A DNA stretch of 64,000 nucleotides from Candidatus Bathyarchaeota archaeon (GCA_023488905.1 JAMDCQ010000013.1:1-64000); one strand, 5' to 3'; positions 34,899 to 44,145 are shown, counted from the first letter of the stretch. The notes: generated from the letters alone by a model not told the origin. Program-made: numbers and translations.

Positions 34899-36131
34899 TT
34901 AGCAGTGTCCGTTGCCGTTTTCCGGGAGGATTTTTAGTACTCGAAGGATTTTTTTGAATTCTTCCTCTTTAAGCGATGCTCGGCGTCCGTTGGCGTATAT
35001 GTCCTTGACTGTTTCAACCACCATGGCGACTGTGCCGTCGTCTGGCGCGTTTCCTGTCAATTCAGTGATTTTGTGTTTTATGATGCCTTTACCGGACTGT
35101 TTCCCGATGGTTAAGCGTCGCGTGTTACCCACTAACTCAGGCGGATAAGGCTCATATGTCCAAGGATCGTTGAGGACACCATGCGTATGGATGCCAGATT
35201 CATGAGCAAATCCATAGTCACCTACAATTGCCTTGTTAGGCGGCACAACAAAGCCTGTCGCTTTGCCGATAAAATCTGCAACTTGCTTAAGTTTCTGGGT
35301 TTTGCCCTCATACTTTTTGACGCCGCGTTGCAGGTAGAGGTTGAGGATGATTTTCTCGGTTTCAGCGTTACCTGCGCGCTCACCGATACCCAAGTAGGTG
35401 GTGCTGGCGTACACTTTGTCGTATAAGCCTGAAGCAGCTTTGATTGCGGCCATGGTGTTGCCGACTGCGTTGCCAAAGTCATCATGAGCGTGGATTTCGA
35501 TTGTGGGAATTTTGGTTTCCTTCTTAATTGTCTTCACCTTCGCGGGGATACCGACAGGCAGGGGCGCTTCTTCATCGGGCAAACCGATGCCCACTGTGTC
35601 GCATATGCGGTAGCATTCTGCGCCTGCGTCTGCGACGGCGTTGATGAATTTCTTTTCAAAAGCCCATTCTGCGCGTGTGCTGTCTTCGCCGTGTACGAAT
35701 GTGCGTAGTCCGCAGGTTTTGGCGGCGTATTCGGTTACGTCAACTACGTTGGCTAAGATTTGTTCGTTGGTTTTTTCTGGCCATTTAGCTTTGAAGTGTA
35801 TGAATGAGACGGGGTGGGAGATGCCTACTTCTTTGAAGCCGCATTTTACTGCGCTGTCGATGTCATCTTTGACGGCGCGGCACCACCCGGCGACTCGCAT
35901 GTCGAGGTTGAGGTTTTGGATGAGTTTGGCTGCTTTTTTGTCTGGTTCTTGGTAGTGAAACATTTCGATGCGTTCGACGCCGACTTCTGAGAGCAGTTGG
36001 GCTACTTTGGCGGCGTCTTTTGGTCCAGCGGCTAATCCGGGCATTTGGAGGCCATCTCGGAGGGTGGTATCGTCTACTATTGCTTCGGTTTTTAGGGGCT
36101 TCATTTTGAAGAAGTAATCTTTTATGTCCAT
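34899..36131 (-). CDS. DRE-TIM acyltransferase: homocitrate synthase / isopropylmalate synthase family
   Basis: The 410 residues begin with VDDTTLRDGLQMPGL, the family's metal-binding motif. TIEIHAHDDFGNAVGNTMAAI carries the metal-binding His-x-His, and GIGERAGNAETEKIILNL is the signature near the end of the barrel. HESGIHTHGVLNDPWTYEPY lies in the subdomain that closes the active site. The enzyme should condense acetyl-CoA with a 2-oxo acid. Candidates are homocitrate synthase, citramalate synthase or Re-type citrate synthase. The C-terminal regulatory LeuA domain is absent, which argues against feedback-regulated LeuA. Confidence 0.85.
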   Translation of the reverse strand: MDIKDYFFKMKPLKTEAIVDDTTLRDGLQMPGLAAGPKDAAKVAQLLSEVGVERIEMFHYQEPDKKAAKLIQNLNLDMRVAGWCRAVKDDIDSAVKCGFKEVGISHPVSFIHFKAKWPEKTNEQILANVVDVTEYAAKTCGLRTFVHGEDSTRAEWAFEKKFINAVADAGAECYRICDTVGIGLPDEEAPLPVGIPAKVKTIKKETKIPTIEIHAHDDFGNAVGNTMAAIKAASGLYDKVYASTTYLGIGERAGNAETEKIILNLYLQRGVKKYEGKTQKLKQVADFIGKATGFVVPPNKAIVGDYGFAHESGIHTHGVLNDPWTYEPYPPELVGNTRRLTIGKQSGKGIIKHKITELTGNAPDDGTVAMVVETVKDIYANGRRASLKEEEFKKILRVLKILPENGNGHC

Positions 36132-36313
36132 TTTTCGCTCTTCTCAGTCTATTTTTTGCGTTTCTCCCAACGCAGTTATGTAACGGGTATTATCGCTTAT
36201 CTGCAGTTGATAAACATTTCTGCATCATGTTTGTAAGTTTGTCCAATGGAATATGTGACTTAACTTCTACCTGTCTTGTCAGAATGTAAACAAAACCTTT
36301 ACATAGCAACAAA

Positions 36314-36625
36314 TTAAAAGTTGGAGAAAAGCGCCTTAAGCGTACCCGAAACAACCAAAACATGCAACGCCACAGGCACACCAGCCACCGAAGTAACCGC
36401 CGCCAAAGAAGCCCGCAGAAAAGGCAAACACACAAGCGAAACCCTAACCACCGCAACCTTACGCGCCACATCAAAAGAAATCAGAGCCAACCCAGACTGA
36501 CTTGCCCCAACCTCACCAAACAACCGAGTTAAAGACGCCCAAACAGCATCCAAAAAATCCCGCTCGGCTGGAACGCCGTCACATTCAAGTTGCACCGCTA
36601 AATATCTGCGTTTAACGCGTTTCAG
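36314..36625 (-). CDS. RNase P protein Pop5, apparent CTG start
   Basis: The core AVQLECDGVPAERDFLDAVWASLTRLFGEVG ... GLALISFDVARKVAVVRVS is Pop5/Rpp14, a protein subunit that stabilises RNase P RNA in tRNA 5'-processing. The conserved basic start KRVKRRYLAVQ lies upstream of the only GTG (36595) in this frame. The first possible initiator is CTG at 36625, which overlaps the Rpp30 stop as CTGA and has GGAGG ten bases upstream. I take CTG as the start. This gives 103 residues, near the archaeal size. Confidence 0.82.
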   Translation of the reverse strand: MKRVKRRYLAVQLECDGVPAERDFLDAVWASLTRLFGEVGASQSGLALISFDVARKVAVVRVSLVCLPFLRASLAAVTSVAGVPVALHVLVVSGTLKALFSNF

Positions 36626-37356
36626 TTTTGTTTGCCCTCCTTGACTACTCGAATGCCTGGAGCTACAAAAGCTGCGCCGAGTTTCTCGCGGTTACGCTGA
36701 ACAATAGCCATGGGATTAGAGGAAACAGTATCCAATGCGTCGGTTTCGTTTAAGCCGAACAGGTAAGCTAAACTTGCCATGTCGCGGGGCATACGCATCA
36801 GGGCGGTCTCGGAGACGCCGCTTGAAACAACTACGGATACATGGAATTCGCGTGCAATCCCAACTTCGCGCCGCAGACTTGAAAGCAACCTCACGCGTGG
36901 CGGACCTTCGAGCGTTAACAGCGGCTTCACGTCAACTTCTAAAGCTGTTTGGCTGCAGCTTGCCAGTTCTGCTTCAGCGCGGTCGAAGAAGCGCTTATGG
37001 TAGTCGAGACTTGGGAAGTTAACGAGGTCTACGCGGTGGTCTTTGGCGGCTTGGCGGGCGATTTCTTTGTTATCGCAGACTATACAGATGACCTCGACTT
37101 TACGGCGGACCTTGCGTAGGAAACGCATCAGGTCTTCTTGGTTTCGGGGTTTAAAGTCTGCTCGAACAAGAAAATCTAAACCTACCTGTGTACAGGCGGC
37201 TTTGAGTGCGTTGGTTTGGTCTTCTTCAAGTTGCCCAGTGAAGGGGATGCTGATGGCGTTGTAGCCGAGTTTGGCTGCTTTCTCGATTACGCGCTGAGTT
37301 GCCTGTGCATCTTTAGGGTTTACTCTTAGGTGTAAGTCGGCAAAGGTGCGTTTCAT
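36622..37356 (-). CDS. RNase P protein Rpp30
   Basis: The 244 residues start MKRTFADLHLRVNPKDAQATQRV, the metal-dependent phosphoesterase-like barrel entry of Rpp30. LEVDVKPLL and VVVSSGVSETALMRMPRDMASLAYLFGL follow, the characteristic late motifs. It is a partner of Pop5 on RNase P RNA. The start ATG 37356 overlaps the stop of the upstream RNA-binding gene and its own stop overlaps Pop5, so the three are translated as a chain. Confidence 0.92.
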   Translation of the reverse strand: MKRTFADLHLRVNPKDAQATQRVIEKAAKLGYNAISIPFTGQLEEDQTNALKAACTQVGLDFLVRADFKPRNQEDLMRFLRKVRRKVEVICIVCDNKEIARQAAKDHRVDLVNFPSLDYHKRFFDRAEAELASCSQTALEVDVKPLLTLEGPPRVRLLSSLRREVGIAREFHVSVVVSSGVSETALMRMPRDMASLAYLFGLNETDALDTVSSNPMAIVQRNREKLGAAFVAPGIRVVKEGKQN

Positions 37357-37850
37357 GGCAGCAACCCAAACTGCTTAGCCAATTCTACAACTTCATCGTT
37401 GGTTTTGTTTTTAAAATGAATTCTCACATGTATGGGGTCGTTTTGAGTGAACTTTGGCTGCCCCAGAAAAGCCGCTTGCTTATCGAACCTCAAGTACAAG
37501 TTGCCCCTTTCCAGATGAAGCTTGATTTCCTCGTTTAGCTGCTCCTTATCCAGTGAACTCAAGTTTGCACCGAGCTTTTCTAACGTTGAAGGAAGCAGTT
37601 TACGGTCGACAAGTTTGGCGGTTAACATGACTATCGGGTTTGAGTGGTGCCCAGAGAGAACTGTTTTCTCGAAAACAAGACTTTCAGTGAGTTCGGGGGG
37701 AAAAATATTTTTTGTTGCTGTTTCGACTTTGGCTTGGTTTTCGGTGGCGTGAGCAAAGACGCGTATTTCAATGTATCCAACTGATTTGGTGGTATCAGCG
37801 TTTTTCAGCACAGGTTTCACTTTCAGATCTTTATTTCTATGTGGAGCCAT
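37353..37850 (-). CDS. RNA-binding protein of the COG1325 (predicted exosome-associated) family
   Basis: The 165 residues include YIEIRVFAHATENQAKVETATKNIF, SGHHSNPIVMLTAKLVDRKLLPS and DPIHVRIHFKNKT, matching the archaeal COG1325 RNA-binding family found beside ribosomal eL15 and RNase P genes and long predicted to belong to the exosome superoperon. Function is inferred. It starts at ATG 37850 and overlaps Rpp30 by four bases. Confidence 0.85.
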   Translation of the reverse strand: MAPHRNKDLKVKPVLKNADTTKSVGYIEIRVFAHATENQAKVETATKNIFPPELTESLVFEKTVLSGHHSNPIVMLTAKLVDRKLLPSTLEKLGANLSSLDKEQLNEEIKLHLERGNLYLRFDKQAAFLGQPKFTQNDPIHVRIHFKNKTNDEVVELAKQFGLLP

Positions 37851-37973
37851 TTAGAAGTTTTGTTTTAATAAGCCGCTTTAAGTGAGCGATAACCAGTTTC
37901 TAGACAAAACAAGTAAAAACTGAAAAAATAAAATGTTAGGAGTCACTCAAAAATGAGTGCTTAATTGGATGGT

Positions 37974-38186
37974 TTAGGCTTTTGCATTCTTTGTGTGTGC
38001 TTTGATTGCGGCGACGTTTTCTTCGTGTTCGCTTTTACGTCGCATGTCAACTGGCAGACCTGCTTGTTGGGCTTGCTGTTTGCTGATGCCGGCTGCCTTA
38101 AGCTCGTTGGGGCTGAAGCCTTTGCCCTGTTTATGTTTGCCGTTTTGTTTGGCTACGGTGGGTTTAACGTGGTGAATATGGGCCAT
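37974..38186 (-). CDS. rpl13e: Ribosomal protein eL13
   Basis: The 70 residues contain [41 protein letters not shown], the short archaeal form of eL13, found mainly in the TACK group and not in most Euryarchaeota. This supports the lineage guess. The ATG overlaps the end of the eL15 gene by 23 bases in another frame, so the two are co-transcribed. A basic large-subunit protein. Confidence 0.87.
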   Translation of the reverse strand: MAHIHHVKPTVAKQNGKHKQGKGFSPNELKAAGISKQQAQQAGLPVDMRRKSEHEENVAAIKAHTKNAKA

Positions 38187-38790
38187 CTCCTTTACGTTGA
38201 CGTTTTACGCCGCGGTGTTTCTTTGCGCCTCTTCTGTGGCTTGGGCGTGCTTTTTCTGCGCCTGCACCGCGGTGATGTAAGCCTCTAACGTTTTTGCCTG
38301 CGCTGGTCATGCTACGGAAGACTCGGCTTGTGTGCTGTTTCTCGGTGATCCAACTGATGTCTTTGTCAGTTTTTATGGTCGGTGCGTTGGGGTCGACAAG
38401 GATCACTTCGAACCATTTGTGTCTGCCGTCTTCGCCAACCCAGTAGCTGTTGAGCACTTCTAGGTTCGGGAAGTGTTTTGCAGTTCGTTCTTCCGCGATT
38501 AAGCGGAGGCTTTTTGCGGGCTTGAATTTGTTGACACCCATACGTTTGGGGCGTCTGCCTGATCTTGGCCGTAGTTTTCTAAGTCCACCTCTGCGGACTT
38601 TGGTTCTTGCAACTACGAAGCCTTGTTTGGCTTTGTAGCCTAGTTTTCTTGCTTTATCAAGTCTGGTTGGGTTCTCTATGCGCACCGTTGAGGGTTGCTT
38701 TCGCCATTGTACTAGGCGTTGGCGCATGAGTTCTTCAACGAAACTCTCTTCGGGTTTCGCCCATTCTTCGGCGATGTATTTGTATGCCAT
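38164..38790 (-). CDS. rpl15e: Ribosomal protein eL15
   Basis: The 208 residues start [17 protein letters not shown] and include [52 protein letters not shown] and the arginine-rich [20 protein letters not shown]. The C-terminal extension ([22 protein letters not shown]) is basic and binds rRNA. It leads the eL15-eL13 / COG1325 / Rpp30 / Pop5 series, the usual archaeal order around RNase P and exosome genes. Confidence 0.95.
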   Translation of the reverse strand: MAYKYIAEEWAKPEESFVEELMRQRLVQWRKQPSTVRIENPTRLDKARKLGYKAKQGFVVARTKVRRGGLRKLRPRSGRRPKRMGVNKFKPAKSLRLIAEERTAKHFPNLEVLNSYWVGEDGRHKWFEVILVDPNAPTIKTDKDISWITEKQHTSRVFRSMTSAGKNVRGLHHRGAGAEKARPSHRRGAKKHRGVKRQRKGDGPYSPR

Positions 38791-39027
38791 GTTTCAATCA
38801 CTTTTGTGTTTCTTGTTTGCGGTTCAGCCTTTCGGCCACATCCCAGCGGACAGGGTTGTCCGCCTGCAATTTCACAACAGAACGGTATGCAACGAGATAA
38901 ACCTTTTCCAAATGGAGCATGATTAGGAGCTGAAAGAAATATGGGGGGGTTAGCGGTTTTTGGCTATCTGCGATTTTTCTCTATAGGCCCCTTATTTAAA
39001 TGCGGATACGATTTCGTATGCGATAAG

Positions 39028-39120
39028 TTAGGGGCGTTTGTTGCTCTCAGAGACCTCCCCTCCCCTTATATAAAGCGCCGACAGGGTTGCTCCCCTCTAT
39101 GGTTTCTGCAACGAGTTTCT
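39028..39120 (-). repeat. G-rich intergenic motif (second repeat family, inverted)
   Basis: Minus-strand GGCGCTTTATATAAGGGGAG followed by GGGAGGTCTCTGAGAGCAAC matches the copy at 15944 in reverse. The adjacent TTGCTCCCCTCTATGGTTTC resembles GGGGTCCCTCTATAGGTTTC near 54247. No gene lies between 38791 and the tRNA at 39221, apart from this motif and the eL15 promoter region. Confidence 0.6.
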
Positions 39121-39220
39121 AATATGAGCCAAATATGTCCCTTTCGCGTTTGGATGAAACCCTGATGGGCTGTGGGAAATGATTAATAAGACAGAAGCCA
39201 AACCTTCTGTACTGCATTGG

Positions 39221-39349
39221 GCTACGGTAACCAAGCCAGGTCAAAGGTGAAGGACTCAAGATCAACGTTTGGCCGGCAGGTCTGGCCTCACGGGATGGGA
39301 TATCCTTTCCCGCAGGGGTTCGCAGGTTCAAATCCTGCCCGTAGCACCA
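39221..39349 (+). tRNA. tRNA-Leu(CAA) with a 41-base intron
   Basis: Acceptor GCTACGG pairs with CCGTAGC, followed by ACCA encoded in the gene. Exon 1 runs to CTCAAG (anticodon CAA, 39255-39260 region), then an intron of about 41 bases (39261-39301) at the canonical position 37/38. Exon 2 resumes ATCCTTTCCCGCAGGGG. The anticodon stem AAGGA/TCCTT is only continuous after intron removal. A long variable arm (CCCGCAGGGG) and T arm GCAGG-TTCAAAT-CCTGC fit type II tRNA-Leu. The intron would be cut by the archaeal splicing endonuclease at a bulge-helix-bulge. Confidence 0.93.
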
Positions 39350-39410
39350 ACCTCACCAGAGTTTAGCGAAATTTTAATACATCATCCTTTTAGATAGTAT
39401 TCTTTACTCG

Positions 39411-39659
39411 GTGGCATGTTTGGTTAACGCAGTCCTAACAGAGGAAGACAAATTAATCCTCAGAACTTTAGCTGTGGAAATCGTTGAGATCCGCAAACAA
39501 CTCAATCAACTCGCCGAAACTTTGGCAAAGCTGAACGACAAACACTTCTTGAAGGCATTTACCGACAACAAACCCGACATAACCGAAAAACAGGTGGACA
39601 AATACCAGTTATCGCTGCAAAAACAAGTAGACACCGCAGAAAACGAATTCCGCTACTAA
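39411..39659 (+). CDS. Small helical protein, unknown
   Basis: Up to 82 residues from GTG 39411. A coiled coil is likely in TEEDKLILRTLAVEIVEIRKQLNQLAETLAKL, followed by a soluble tail. A TTTTAATACATC stretch near 39370 could be its promoter. Not recognised; it lies just downstream of tRNA-Leu and converges on an Imm-5-like gene. Confidence 0.55.
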   Translation: MACLVNAVLTEEDKLILRTLAVEIVEIRKQLNQLAETLAKLNDKHFLKAFTDNKPDITEKQVDKYQLSLQKQVDTAENEFRY

Positions 39660-39660
39660 A

Positions 39661-40131
39661 TCATTTCAGAACAAATTTCTTATCAGACCTAGCCGACAAA
39701 ACTAAGGCCCTAATTTCTGGGGGTAAATGTTCATCTTGCCATTTCCGTTCTGCATCTACAGGTTTACCCGTCGCCTTCACAGCCTTTAACGCATACCAGG
39801 CAGCCCCCAGCGAGTGATCAGCCATATGCGCCGTCGCCACAATCTGTACAGCCGATCGAGCCACCAAAATGGAAAGCGGATCAGACAACTCCCTTGCTAA
39901 CGCGATTATGCCGTAAGCGGCGTTTCTTGCATCACCCACAGAAGCCTTGCCCATTCGCCAACGCTCAGCCACCTCAAACGCATGCATCAGCCGCGGATCC
40001 ATTTCGGCATTGAAAAGCGGCAGCACATGCTCTGCGCACTCCGAAGCCCACTTCATAAGCAGATAATGCTTCTCTTTAGTTAGTGGGCCACCTCTATGTT
40101 CAGCAACAAACCGTTTATCCCGCAAATGCAC
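39661..40131 (-). CDS. Imm-5-like putative immunity-domain protein
   Basis: The 156 residues are helical with conserved HRGGPLTKEKHYLLMKWASECAEHVLPLF, ERWRMGKASVGDARNAAYG and VATAHMADHSLGAAWYALKA. This matches a family labelled putative immunity protein (Imm-5-like) in bacteria and archaea. No toxin gene is nearby. The label is from comparative genomics and the activity is unknown. Confidence 0.75.
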   Translation of the reverse strand: MHLRDKRFVAEHRGGPLTKEKHYLLMKWASECAEHVLPLFNAEMDPRLMHAFEVAERWRMGKASVGDARNAAYGIIALARELSDPLSILVARSAVQIVATAHMADHSLGAAWYALKAVKATGKPVDAERKWQDEHLPPEIRALVLSARSDKKFVLK

Positions 40132-40192
40132 CCACCGTTTCCAGTTGAATAGTTTCTTATTCAGCTAATAGGTATATTTGAAATCGACTAAA

Positions 40193-40663
40193 ATGCAGAA
40201 CAAGGAAAACCGAAAGATAAGGCAGATAGGTAAGGACGAAAAAATCCCCTACAACTTACTGCTCCTTGCAGATGAAACCATTGAAGCCATAAACAAGTAC
40301 ATTTTCAGTTCAGAAATCTATGTTCTGGAGCAAAACAGAACAATCATCGCGCTCTATGCTCTACAAGTATTGAATGGGGATGAAATTGAAATTAAAAACC
40401 CTGCAGTCGCCACAGGTCATCAGGGGCAGGGAATTGGAAAACAGTTACTTGATGATGCTGTTGAGAGGGCAAAAAGCAGGGGTTTCAAAAGAATCATCAT
40501 CGGAACAGGTGATGCTTCAACTATGTTTTTGCAGTTTTATCAGAAGCAAGAGTTTGAGATATTCGGTGTCAAGAAAGACTTTTTTGTCGATAATTATTCC
40601 AAACCCATCTATGAAGGCGGAATTCGCTTAAGAGATATGGTGATGCTGAAAAGAGAGTTATAA
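40193..40663 (+). CDS. GNAT family N-acetyltransferase
   Basis: About 156 residues from ATG 40193 (TTG 40178 is an upstream option). The acetyl-CoA pyrophosphate loop is HQGQGIGKQLLDDAVERAK and the following strand is RIIIGTGDAST, then FYQKQEFEIFG, the usual last segment of the GNAT fold. The acceptor cannot be told; small metabolite or protein N-terminus are usual. The gene is transcribed alone. Confidence 0.85.
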   Translation: MQNKENRKIRQIGKDEKIPYNLLLLADETIEAINKYIFSSEIYVLEQNRTIIALYALQVLNGDEIEIKNPAVATGHQGQGIGKQLLDDAVERAKSRGFKRIIIGTGDASTMFLQFYQKQEFEIFGVKKDFFVDNYSKPIYEGGIRLRDMVMLKREL

Positions 40664-40821
40664 TGAGCCGAACAACAGGATTACACATACACAAAGTTAA
40701 TACCAGAGTCTGACGATGTAGATGGGAGATACAAGTAAGCTGTTTCTATATAGTCCTCAAAAACTAATGACAACTGCTTAATTGCATACCATAAACCTAA
40801 ACTGATATAGGAGGAAAAACA

Positions 40822-41004
40822 ATGAAAAACACATTCGTAGCATCGATACTGTTCCATTGCCCACAGTGCAACGCGAACTTTGAATTCGACGCAATAGGCG
40901 AAAACGAGTTTGTTCCCTGCCCAGTCTGCGGAACCGAATTCGTAACAACCAAAAAGGGCAACAAAGTAATGCTTGAAGCCCTCGAACAAGCTCTAATCTG
41001 TTAA
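40822..41004 (+). CDS. Small zinc-ribbon protein
   Basis: The 60 residues have two CPxC knuckles (FHCPQCNANFEF and VPCPVCGTEF) that would bind one zinc in a beta-ribbon, as in the Lys biosynthesis carrier-like or transcription-factor ribbons. A very strong Shine-Dalgarno (ATAGGAGGAAAAACA) suggests high expression. Function unknown. Confidence 0.75.
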   Translation: MKNTFVASILFHCPQCNANFEFDAIGENEFVPCPVCGTEFVTTKKGNKVMLEALEQALIC

Positions 41005-41071
41005 GAAGCAACTATTCGGGCTTAAACCCGAAGTGTTCGCACCCTTTTTATTTCTTGAACAACCCCTATTT

Positions 41072-41243
41072 TATCAGTAGTTCAAAAAATCAATCTTGGA
41101 AGTTGCCGTGGACCCCTCTTATTTCAACAACAACCAGCGGACTTGGCAAAAACGCCTGTTTTGTTGGCAACGTCTGATGCATATTGCAACTGGTTGCATT
41201 TTGATTCTGCAAGCAGAACAAACACAGTTGATCTACTGTTATA
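41072..41243 (-). repeat. Dispersed element, copy E (inverted)
   Basis: Left end TATCAGTAGTTCAAAAAA, right end GTTGATCTACTGTTA. The hairpin half is inverted relative to copy A: CCGTGGACCCCTCTTATTTC then AACAACAACCAGC at 41096-41140. Both ends and the hairpin are well preserved, which shows the element can sit in either orientation. Confidence 0.8.
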
Positions 41244-41267
41244 ATAAAAAATTATGAGATAAAGTGA

Positions 41268-42125
41268 CTATGCACTGGCAAGTATGCAACTTACCGTTGG
41301 CGGTGTATGCAGAACCACTTGAGGACTGACACATGTATCACATTCAGTTTGAATGTATCGCAGTTCTTCAACGGTTGGTACATGCAGACTACTCTTCGAT
41401 GCCACGGGTACGACATTCATCCTGTAAGCGCCTAAGCTACGTACGATTTTTGCAACCTCAACCATATGCGCCGAGTTCACCTCGGGAACACAGAGCGTGT
41501 TAACTTCCACCATCATGCCTGCGTCTGAGGCGTTTCGGATGCCTTCAAGCTGGTTTAGGCTCAAAACTTCGAAGGCTTCTTTACCCCGCAGAGTTCTGCC
41601 GTTCAAGCGCACATACGAATACATCTTTGCACCAACATCGGCGTCCACAGCGTTTACGGCGACGCGAATCGCACTCACTCCAAGTTCTTCTAGCAGTGGG
41701 AGTTTTTTTGGCAGCAGCAACCCGTTTGTGGTTATGCATCGGGTGAAGTGCGGGAACTCTTCCGCTATTAGTCGCAGTGTTTTGAAGGTAACTTCGCTGC
41801 TGAGGGCGTCGCCTGTTCCTGAGATGTCGATTACGCGGAGGCGGGGGTCTTCGTTGGCGGCTATACGTACTCGTTCGATGGCTTCTTTGGAGGTTAAGAC
41901 TTTGCCTTCCGTCAGGGTGAGGCTTGGATCGCAATAGTTACAGCCGACATTGCACTCAGATTTCACGGATAAGTCTATCCTGTTGAACCTGAAGTGAGCT
42001 CCGCCTCCGTTGATGGGCTTGCTTTGGAGCATGCGGGCACAACTCTTTTTTTGTGCTTCGGCTTTTGCGTAGCGTAGCAGGGAACTGCTGGCTGCGCTTT
42101 CTTCACATATTGCGATTTGTTCCAT
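41268..42125 (-). CDS. Radical SAM protein (MoaA/NifB-like)
   Basis: The 285 residues have CNVGCNYCDPSL, the CxxxCxxC cluster motif, after NRIDLSVKSE. IDISGTGDALSS is the GGE-like SAM loop region (GTGD), and CITTNGLLLPKKLPLLEELGVSAIRVAVNAVDA is the barrel. The fold fits small cofactor-assembly radical SAM enzymes of the MoaA or NifB kind. No auxiliary C-terminal CxxC cluster is seen, though VECDTCV lies near the end. No NifH or Moa genes are nearby. Function unknown. Confidence 0.8.
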   Translation of the reverse strand: MEQIAICEESAASSSLLRYAKAEAQKKSCARMLQSKPINGGGAHFRFNRIDLSVKSECNVGCNYCDPSLTLTEGKVLTSKEAIERVRIAANEDPRLRVIDISGTGDALSSEVTFKTLRLIAEEFPHFTRCITTNGLLLPKKLPLLEELGVSAIRVAVNAVDADVGAKMYSYVRLNGRTLRGKEAFEVLSLNQLEGIRNASDAGMMVEVNTLCVPEVNSAHMVEVAKIVRSLGAYRMNVVPVASKSSLHVPTVEELRYIQTECDTCVSPQVVLHTPPTVSCILASA

Positions 42126-42250
42126 ACCATTTCTTCTCCTGATAGTTTAGGGATGGGCTTGGCTTTTAAAAGGTTAGTTGAGAACTCTTCACAACTATTC
42201 ATAAAAATACGTGATTAATTGACAATATGCAAGTTAATATCTGCATTAGT

Positions 42251-42260
42251 TTAAATTTAT
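42251..42260 (+). promoter_or_regulatory. TATA box for the M3 peptidase, leaderless start
   Basis: TTAAATTTAT is centred about 26 bases before ATG 42280, so transcription probably starts at or next to the initiator codon, giving a leaderless message. Confidence 0.5.
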
Positions 42261-42279
42261 CCATTACAATCGCTCCAAA

Positions 42280-44145
42280 ATGAATAAACGGCGCCAACCA
42301 AATTATAATTGTTACAGCAAAATGCAAAATAACCCAGCCGCCATTACCACACCAGAGGCAAAGACTTTGACGACTCAAGACGCATGGGACCTAACCGAAC
42401 TCTTCACGGATGCATCTGATCCAAAAATCCAGGAGACCATCAGGTCTGCCAATAGAATGGCAGAGGAATTTGAAAAGAAGTATCGTGGCAAAATTGGCAT
42501 CCTCTCCGCTGATGGCTTACTTGGGTGCCTGCGTGAAGTTGAGGCGTTTGAAGCAAAATTCGGCGATGTAACTCTGTACTCTGGCCTCGCTTTTTCCGCC
42601 GACATGACTCAACCGCCGACGCAAGCACTCCACGACAAAGTGGAGAAGCTGAATGCAAAAATCAGCCAGCAACTGGCATTTTACTCACTTGAATTGGGCA
42701 AACTACTGAAAGTTAAACCCGAACTGATTGAGGAACCTGCCTTAGCAAACTACAGACATATGCTCCAGCGGGTTTACCGCCGAGTGGAACACCAACTCAG
42801 CGAGGTTGAAGAGCAGCTTATCATAGAAAAAGACCAGTTCGGCGTCAACGCATGGGAAGAGTTGCAGTGCAAATGGCTCAACACTCGCCTCTTCGAAGTG
42901 ACGGTTTTGGGGGAGAAGAAAACGCTTAGCTACTGCGAAGCCAACGGTCTTTTGCCGCACCCTGACCGCGCAACACGGGAATCCGCTAACCGCTCCATCT
43001 ACGGGGGGCTGGGCAAAGACAGTGAAATCTTCGCCTCTGCGCTACGCAACATCTGCAACGACTGGGTAACAGTTTCCCAACGGCGAAAATACCGCTCGCC
43101 CATGGAGTCCAGCCTGATTAGCAACGATGCCCAGCAAAACATAATCGAGCGTCTACTTGGCACGGTTGAGGAAGGCTCAGCTTCCTATAGGCGCTACTTG
43201 AAAATGAAAGCGAAACTGATGGGCTTAGCGGTTTTGGGCAACCACGACATCATTGCCCCATTGCCTGACGCGCCTGAGTTCAAATTTACACTTTCAGAGG
43301 CTGAAAAGCTCGTCACAGAAGCCTACAGCCGCTTCGACCCCGCCTATGCATCCGCGGTTAAAGAGATGTTCCAGAAGCGCCACATCGACGCCACGCCACG
43401 CTTCGGCAAACGTAATGGAGCCTTCTGTGCAAGTCACTACAACGGCAAATCCGCCTATATCCTGCAGAGCTTCAACGGCACCTTAACCGACGTTTTCACT
43501 TTGGTGCATGAGCTTGGACACGCAACTCATGACTGGTACATGGCTAGAAATCAGACGCTGCTGAATACCCATGTTCCCTCCATCGTAGCGGAGACCTCTT
43601 CGATTTTCGGGGAGCTTTTGCTGACGGACTTGATGCTTGAGGATGCAAAATCTGATGCGGAACGCAAGGCGCTGCTTTGCTTGGTTTTGGATGAGGCAGG
43701 GATGACTGCTTTTCAGGTTACGGCGAGGGTTTGGTTTGAGCAGGCACTCTACAGATCCGTTGAGGACTGTGAGTTCCTCGATTACAAGACCATTTGCAGC
43801 CACTGGACCAAAGCCCGCGACCGCATCTACGGCGATGCTGTCACGTGGTTCCCCGAGATGGAGGCAGAATGGAGCATGAAACCCCACTATTACATGGCGA
43901 ACTATCGCTTCTACAATTACCCCTACGTCTACGCCCAGATGTTCGTTTACTCACTCTATGAGCGGTATCTGGAAGAGGGGAGAGTGTTTGTGCCTAAACT
44001 GGTCGCCTTGCTTTCGGCAGGTAGCAGTAAATCACCCTTAGAGTTAGGCGGATTGGTTGGTTTAGAGGTGGCGGAGGCTGATTTTTGGCGTGGAGGCATA
44101 AAAGTGTTCGAGCGCTTCATTTCAGACTTGGAAAAAACCGTTTAA
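42280..44145 (+). CDS. pepF: Oligoendopeptidase F-type M3 metallopeptidase
   Basis: The 621 residues are typical in length. The zinc motif is FTLVHELGHATHDWYMARN (HExxH) with the third ligand, a Glu, expected in VPSIVAETSSIFGELLL. It trims cytoplasmic oligopeptides. The N-terminal 20 residues are poorly conserved and a downstream ATG at 42322 is an alternative. It diverges from the radical SAM gene. Confidence 0.93.
   Translation: MNKRRQPNYNCYSKMQNNPAAITTPEAKTLTTQDAWDLTELFTDASDPKIQETIRSANRMAEEFEKKYRGKIGILSADGLLGCLREVEAFEAKFGDVTLYSGLAFSADMTQPPTQALHDKVEKLNAKISQQLAFYSLELGKLLKVKPELIEEPALANYRHMLQRVYRRVEHQLSEVEEQLIIEKDQFGVNAWEELQCKWLNTRLFEVTVLGEKKTLSYCEANGLLPHPDRATRESANRSIYGGLGKDSEIFASALRNICNDWVTVSQRRKYRSPMESSLISNDAQQNIIERLLGTVEEGSASYRRYLKMKAKLMGLAVLGNHDIIAPLPDAPEFKFTLSEAEKLVTEAYSRFDPAYASAVKEMFQKRHIDATPRFGKRNGAFCASHYNGKSAYILQSFNGTLTDVFTLVHELGHATHDWYMARNQTLLNTHVPSIVAETSSIFGELLLTDLMLEDAKSDAERKALLCLVLDEAGMTAFQVTARVWFEQALYRSVEDCEFLDYKTICSHWTKARDRIYGDAVTWFPEMEAEWSMKPHYYMANYRFYNYPYVYAQMFVYSLYERYLEEGRVFVPKLVALLSAGSSKSPLELGGLVGLEVAEADFWRGGIKVFERFISDLEKTV

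Noticed and set aside
36190-36474. Tryptophan/arginine-rich frame opposite Pop5
   Set aside because: A shadow of the pop5 gene in another frame.
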